From Dama dama (Eukaryota; Chordata; Mammalia; Artiodactyla; Cervidae), in assembly GCF_033118175.1 (NCBI RefSeq), contig NW_026870965.1, positions 744,001 through 808,000 on the forward strand: DNA of 64,000 nucleotides, written 5' to 3'. Every line of letters begins with the position of its first letter. Position 1 is the first letter of the stretch. Both the position numbers and the translations under genes were made by a program. This document shows positions 58,652-64,000 of this stretch, piece after piece. Under the pieces are notes generated by a model, which was not told the origin of the DNA, searched no databases, and saw only the letters and a program-made list of their open reading frames with translations.

Positions 58652-61600
58652 CTCGAGATGAGAGCTTAGTCCCTGGTTTCGACTCAAGAGGAATACCGAC
58701 TTTCTACAAGCACCTCAAGAGGAGGCTTCTCTCAGCTACAGGTATGTGAGAGGGACCCTGAGTTTGTGGCCTCAAGTGGAATGGACACCGAGATGCTCTG
58801 ACTCGAAGTAAGGCCGGATATCCCTGCAGTGAATTGAATGCAGGCTCGTCTTGCATCTCCCAAGACGAAGGGATGTCTGAATCCCCTGGGGAGACCACAG
58901 AGAAAGACCTAGTTCTCCCCCTCATCGCGACCGGAGGCCTCACATCCTTTGAAAACTCGAGATGTCCGCGGAGATCCGTGCTTCCAATGGAGACGATGCC
59001 TGATTACTCTTGAAAATGGATAGGAGTCCCAGGATCCCTGTGGCACGTGGAAAGGGACCCTGGGTCTCCCGCCTAGCGTGGAGACGCGTCACAATTGCCA
59101 TGCCAAGACTCGAGGAGAAACCCGAGGTGTCCCTCGCACCTAGGCAGGAGTCCTGACGTCGCTGAACAAACACGTGTCTGGAAGGGCCCTCCCCGTTGTA
59201 ACTGAGAATATACCCCAGATTCCAGCCGCAACTCTAGAAAAACCATGAGACTTCCCCCTCGCCGCGAGATGAGGCCCGATTCCCCTGCACTGCGTGCAGA
59301 GCAATTCCGTGTTCCACATCAAACGTGAAAGGAGCCTTGATTTCCTTGATGGCTCTCCAGAGAAAACCCAAGATCACTGTCTCAAGTCTAGAGGGATCCT
59401 GAGGTCACTGTAGCAAGACGAAAGGCTCCGTGGACCCCAAATCAACTCGAGATGAGAGCTTAGTCCCTGGCTTCGACTCAAGAGGAATACCAACTTTCCA
59501 GAAGCACCTCAAGAGGAGGCTTCTCTCAGCTACAGGTATGTGAGAGGGACCCTGAGTTTGTGGCCTCAAGTGGAATGGACACCGAGATGCTCTGACTCGA
59601 AGTAAGGCCGGATATCCCTGCAGTGAATTGAATGCAGGCTCGTCTTGCATCTCCCAAGACGAAGGGATGTCTGAATCCCCTGTGGAGACCACAGAGAAAG
59701 CCCTAGTTCTCCGGCTCATCGCGACCGGAGGCCTCACATCCTTTGAAAACTCGAGAGGTCCGCGGAGATCAGTGCTTTCAAAGGAGATGATGCCTGACTC
59801 CTCTTGAAAATGGATAGGAGTCCCAGGATCCCTGTGGCACGTGGAAAGGGACCCTGGGTCTCCCGCCTCACATGGAGACGCGTCCCAATTGCCATGCCAA
59901 GACTCTAGGAGAATCCCGAGGGGTCCCTCGCACCTAGGCATGAGTCCTGACGTCGCTGAACAAACACTTGTCTGGAAGGGCCCTCCCCGTCGTAACTCGA
60001 GAATATACCCCAGGTTCCGGCTGCCACTCGAGAAAAACCATGAGACTTCCCCCTCGCTGCGACATGAGACCTGATTATCTGCACTGCGTGCAGAGCAATT
60101 CCGTGTTCCACATCAAACGTGAAAGGAGCCTTGATTTCCTTGATGGCACTCCAGAGAAAACCCAAGATCACTGTCTCAAGTCTAGAGGGATTCTGAGGTC
60201 ATTGTAGCAACAGGAAAGGGCTCCGTGGACCCCAAATCAACTCGAGATGAGAGCTTAGTCCCTGGTTTCGACTCAAGAGGAATACCGACTTTCCACAAGC
60301 ACCTCAAGAGGAGGCTTCTCTCAGCTACAGGTATGTGAGAGGGACCCTGAGTTTGTGGCCTCAAGTGGAATGGACACCGAGATGCTCTGACTCGAAGTAA
60401 GGCCGGATATCCCTGCAGTGAATTGAATTCAGGCTCGTCTTGCATCTGCCAAGACGAAGGGATGTCTGAATCCCCTGTGGAGACCACAGAGAAAGACCTA
60501 GTTCTCCGCGTCATTGCCAACAGATGTCTCACATCCTTTGAAAACTCGAGAGGTCTGCGGAGATCAGTGCTTCCAAAGGAGACGATGCCTGATTACTCTT
60601 GAAAATGGATAGGAGTCCCAGGATCCCTGTGGAACGTGGAAAGGGACACTGGGTCTCCCGCCTCACGTGGAGACGCGTCCCAATTTCCGTGCCAAGACTC
60701 GAGGAGAATCCCGAGGTGTCCCTCGCACCTGGCAGGAGTCCTGACATCACTAAACAAACACGGGTCTGGAAGGACCCTCCCCGCGGTAACTCGGGAAATA
60801 ACCCAAGGTTCCGGCCGCAACTCGAGAAAAACCATGAGACTTCTCCCTCGCCGCGAGATGAGGCCCGATTCCCCTGCACTGCGTGCAGAGCAATTCCGTG
60901 TTCCACATCAAACGTGAAAGGAGCCTTGATTTCCGTGATGGCACTCCAGAGAAAACCCAAGATCACTGTCTCAAGTCTAGAGGGATCCTGAGGTCACTGT
61001 AGCAACAGGAAAGGGCTCCGTGGTCCCCAAATCAACTCAAGATGACAGCTTAGTCCCTGGCTTCGACTCAAGAGGAATACCAACTATCCACAAGCACCTC
61101 AAGAGGAGGCTTCTCTCAGCTACAGGTATGTGAGAGGGACCCTGAGTTTGTGGCCTCAAGTGGAATGGACACCGAGATGCTCTGACTCGAAGTAAGGCCA
61201 GACATCCCTTCAGTGAATTGAATGCAGGCTCGTCTTGCATCTCCCAAGATGAAGGGATGTCTGAATCCACTGTGGAGGCCACAGAGAAAGACCTAGTTCT
61301 CCGCCTCATCGCAACTGGAGGCCTCACATCCTTTGAAAACTCGAGAGGTCCGCAGAGATCAGTGCTTCCAAAGGAGACGATGCCTGATTACTCTTGAAAA
61401 TGGATAGGAGTCCCAGGTTCCCTGTGGCACGTGGAAAGGGACCCTGGGTCTCCCGCCTCACGTGAAGACGCGTCCCAATTGCCATGCCAAGACTCGAGGA
61501 GAATCCCGAAGTGTCCCTCGCACCTAGGCATGAGTCCTGACGTCGCTGAACAAACACGTGTGTGGAAGGGCCCTCCCCGTCGTAACTCGAGAATACACCC

Positions 61601-61831
61601 CAGGTTCCGGCCGCAACTCGAGAAAAACCATGAGACTTCCCCCTCGCCGCGAGATGAGGCCCGATTCCCCTGCACTGCGTGCAGAGCAATTCCGTGTTCC
61701 ACATCAAACGTGAAAGGAGCCTTGATTTCCTTGACGGCACTCCAGAGAAAACCCAAGATCACTGTCTCAAGTCTAGAGGGATCCTGAGGTTACTGTAGCA
61801 ACAGGAAAGGGCTCTGTGGACCCCAAATCAA

Positions 61832-62545
61832 CTCGAGATGAGAGCTTAGTCCCTGCCTTCGACTGAAGAGGAATACCAACTTACTACAAGCACCTCAAGA
61901 GGAGGCTTCTCTCAGCTATAGGTATGTGAGAGGGACCCTGAGTTTGTGGCCTCAAGTGGAATGGACATCGAGATGCTCTGACTCGAAGTAAGGCCAGATA
62001 TCCCTGCAGTGAATTGAATGCAGGCTCGTCCTGCATCTCCCAAGATGAAGGGATGTCTGAATCCCTTGTGGAGACCACAGAGAAAGACCTAGTTCTCCGC
62101 CTCATCGAGACCGGAGGGCTCACATCTTTTTAAAATTCGAGAGGTACGTGGAGATCAATGCTTCCAAAGGAGACGATGCCTGACTCCTCTTGAAAATTGA
62201 TAGGAGTCACAGGATCCCTGTGGCACGTGGAAAGGGTCCCTGGGTCTCCCGCCTCACGTGGAGATGGATCCCAATTGCCATGCCAAGACTCGAGGAGAAT
62301 CCCGAGCTGTCCCTCGCATCTACGCAGAAGTCCTTACGTCGCTGAACAAACACGTGTCTGGAAGGACCCTCCCAGTGGTACCTCGAGAATATACACAAGG
62401 TTCCAGCCGCAACTCGAGAAAAACCACGAGAGTTCCCCTCGCCGCGATATGAGGCCCGATTCCCCTGCACTGCATGCAGAGCAATTCCGTGTTCCGCATC
62501 AAACATGAAAGGAGTCTTGGTTTCCTTAATGGCACTCCAGAGAAT
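61832..62545 (+). repeat. Terminal truncated 795-bp monomer
   Basis: The last monomer runs 714 bp and stops after ATGGCACTCCAGAGAA, about 80 bp before its expected end, where the 28-bp array starts. It carries more private changes than internal monomers (CTACGCAGAAGTCC, GTGGTACCTCGAG, an 8-base loss around AACCACGAGAGTTCC), as expected at an array edge that is homogenised less often. Confidence 0.88.
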
Positions 62546-64000
62546 AACGAAGAACATGAGAAGTTGTGAAAAATATGAAGAGCATGACAAGGTGTGAAAA
62601 ATACGAGGAGCTTGTAAAGGTCTGCAAAATACGAGGAGCATGAAATGGTGTGAAAAATAAGAAGAGTGTGAAAAGGTGTGAAAAATATGAAGAGTGTGAA
62701 AAGGACTGAAAAATACGAGGAGCATGAAAACGTCTGAAAAATACGAGGAGCATAAAAAGGTGTGAAAAATACGAGGAGCATGAAAAGGTTTGAAAAATAG
62801 GAAGAACAGGAAAGTCTGAAAAATACGAGGATCATTAAAAGGTGTGAAAAATTCGAAGAGCAGGAAAAGGTGTGAAAAATACGAGGAGCATGACAAGGTG
62901 TGAAAAACACGTGGAGCATGACAAGGTGTGAACACTACGAGGAGCATGAAAATGTCTGAAAAATTCGAGTATCATGACAAGGTGTGAAAAATTTGAGGAG
63001 CATGAAAGTGTCTGAAAAATGAGAGGAGCATGAGAAGGTGTGAAAAATATGAGGAGCATGGAAAGGTCTGACAAAATTGAGGAGCATGTGAAGATCTGAA
63101 AAATACGAGAAGCCTTAAAAAGTGTGAATATTCGAGGAGCAGGAAAAGGTGTGAAAAATACGAGGAGCATGAAAAGGTTTGAAAAATACAAGGAGCATAA
63201 TAAGGTGTGAAAAATACGATAAGCATGAAAAGGTCTGAAATATACGAGGAGCAATAAAAGGTGTGAAAAATTCGAGGAGCAAGAAAAGGTGTGAAATATA
63301 TGAGAAGCATGAAAAGGTCTGAAAATTACGAGGAGCATGACAGGTGTGAAAAACACGAGGTGCATGAAAAGGTGTGAAAAATACGAAGAGCATGAAAAGG
63401 TCTGAAAAATATGAGGAGCATGAAAAGGTGTCAAAAATATGAAGAGCGTGAAAAGGTGTGAAAAATACGAGGAGCATGAGAATGTCTGACAAATATGAGG
63501 AGCATGAAAAGGTCTGGAAAATAAGAGGAGCATGAAAAGGTGTCAAAAATACGTAGAGCTTAAAAAAGTGTGAAAAATACGAGGAGCATGAAAATGTCTG
63601 AAAAATACGAGGAGCATGAACAGGTGTGAAAAATATGAAGAGCATGAAAAGGTTTGAAAAATACAAGGAGCATGACAAGGTGTGAAACATACGAGTAGCA
63701 TGACAGGGTGTGAAAAATTCAAGGAGCATGAAAATGTCTGAAAAACAAGAGGAGCATGACAAGGTTTGAAAAATACGAGGAGCATGACAAGGTGTGAAAT
63801 AAACGAGGAGCATGAAAAATTGTCAAAAATACGAGGAGAGTGAAAAGATCTGAAAAATACGAGGAGCATGAAAAGGTCTGAAAAATACGAGGAGCATGAA
63901 AAGTTGTCAAAAATACGAAGAGAATGAAAAGGTGTGAAAAATATGAAGAGCGTGAAAAGGTCTGAAATATTCGAGGAGCATGAAAATGTCTGGAAAATAC
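62546..64000. repeat. 28-bp A/G-rich tandem repeat array (runs off the window)
   Basis: About 52 copies of a 28-bp unit reading GAGGAGCATGAAAAGGTGTG plus AAAAATAC. The spacing of successive GCATG motifs is 28 bp, for example 63866 to 63894. GGTGTG and GGTCTG forms are interspersed. The plus strand is about 79% purine in the consensus. All three minus-strand frames of the unit lack stops, so frames of up to 232 codons appear with a 28-residue period rich in Phe, Ser and His. They reflect base composition and are not genes. I do not recognise this repeat as a named family. Confidence 0.93.

Larger units (their letters stand above)
50701..62545 (+). repeat. 795-bp satellite array (ruminant satellite I-like), 14 full monomers plus one truncated
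   Basis: Monomers were phased on CTCGAGATGAGAGC: 50703, 51499, 52295, 53090, 53883, 54678, 55474, 56266, 57061, 57856, 58652, 59446, 60241, 61036, 61832. Spacing is 792-796 bp. The monomer is itself built from diverged 31-bp subrepeats, many starting CTCGAG or CTCAAG. The size and 31-bp substructure match what is known of bovid and cervid satellite I (about 0.8 kb in sheep, goat and muntjac; related to the 1.4-kb bovine 1.715 satellite). The minus-strand open frames of about 180-260 codons recur in most monomers because the array repeats every 265 codons, and are not taken as genes. No transposon was seen inside. Confidence 0.95.

Noticed and set aside
62835..63533. Minus-strand frames of 232 codons rich in Phe and Ser, resembling membrane segments
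   Set aside because: They are translations of a 28-bp purine-rich repeat on its pyrimidine strand; all three frames are open.

Overview
The window is 64 kb of uninterrupted tandem satellite DNA with no credible protein-coding gene, RNA gene or interspersed transposable element. It looks like mammalian pericentromeric heterochromatin, most likely from a pecoran ruminant (bovid or cervid). This rests on two unit types side by side. One is a unit of about 795 bp built from diverged 31-bp subrepeats beginning CTCGAG/CTCAAG, as known for ruminant satellite I. The other is a GC-rich unit of about 682 bp, the size and composition class of ruminant satellite II. Family names are from memory of the literature, not from a search; the repeat structure is read directly from the sequence.

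Layout. (1) 1-42507: GC-rich array of about 682-bp units, 54 unit starts plus a truncated last unit. One unit carries a 144-bp internal duplication (16613-16901). Three units (starting 26061, 36731 and 39215) are swollen to about 2,484 bp because a 129-bp internal segment is amplified to 15 copies. Unit variants recur in higher-order patterns, including 13-unit spacings. (2) 42508-43193: 11-bp repeat array around the palindrome CACGTG (E-box), in minus polarity. (3) 43194-43638: an old, diverged 445-bp piece of the 795-bp satellite, also inverted. (4) 43639-50700: about 640 copies of the same 11-bp repeat in plus polarity. (5) 50701-62545: 14 complete and one truncated 795-bp monomers in plus polarity. 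(6) 62546-64000, running off the window: an A/G-rich 28-bp repeat array.

The arrays meet at sharp junctions, several with a few bases of shared sequence. The many long open frames are by-products of repeat arithmetic: 129 bp is 43 codons, 795 bp is 265 codons, and the 11-bp and 28-bp units give 33-bp and 84-bp reading cycles. They are open on both strands and in overlapping frames, so none is annotated as a gene. The part most worth following up is the 7-kb E-box array, a near-helical-pitch lattice of canonical CACGTG sites, together with its inversion junction and the fact that the neighbouring 795-bp satellite also carries up to three CACGTG sites per monomer.
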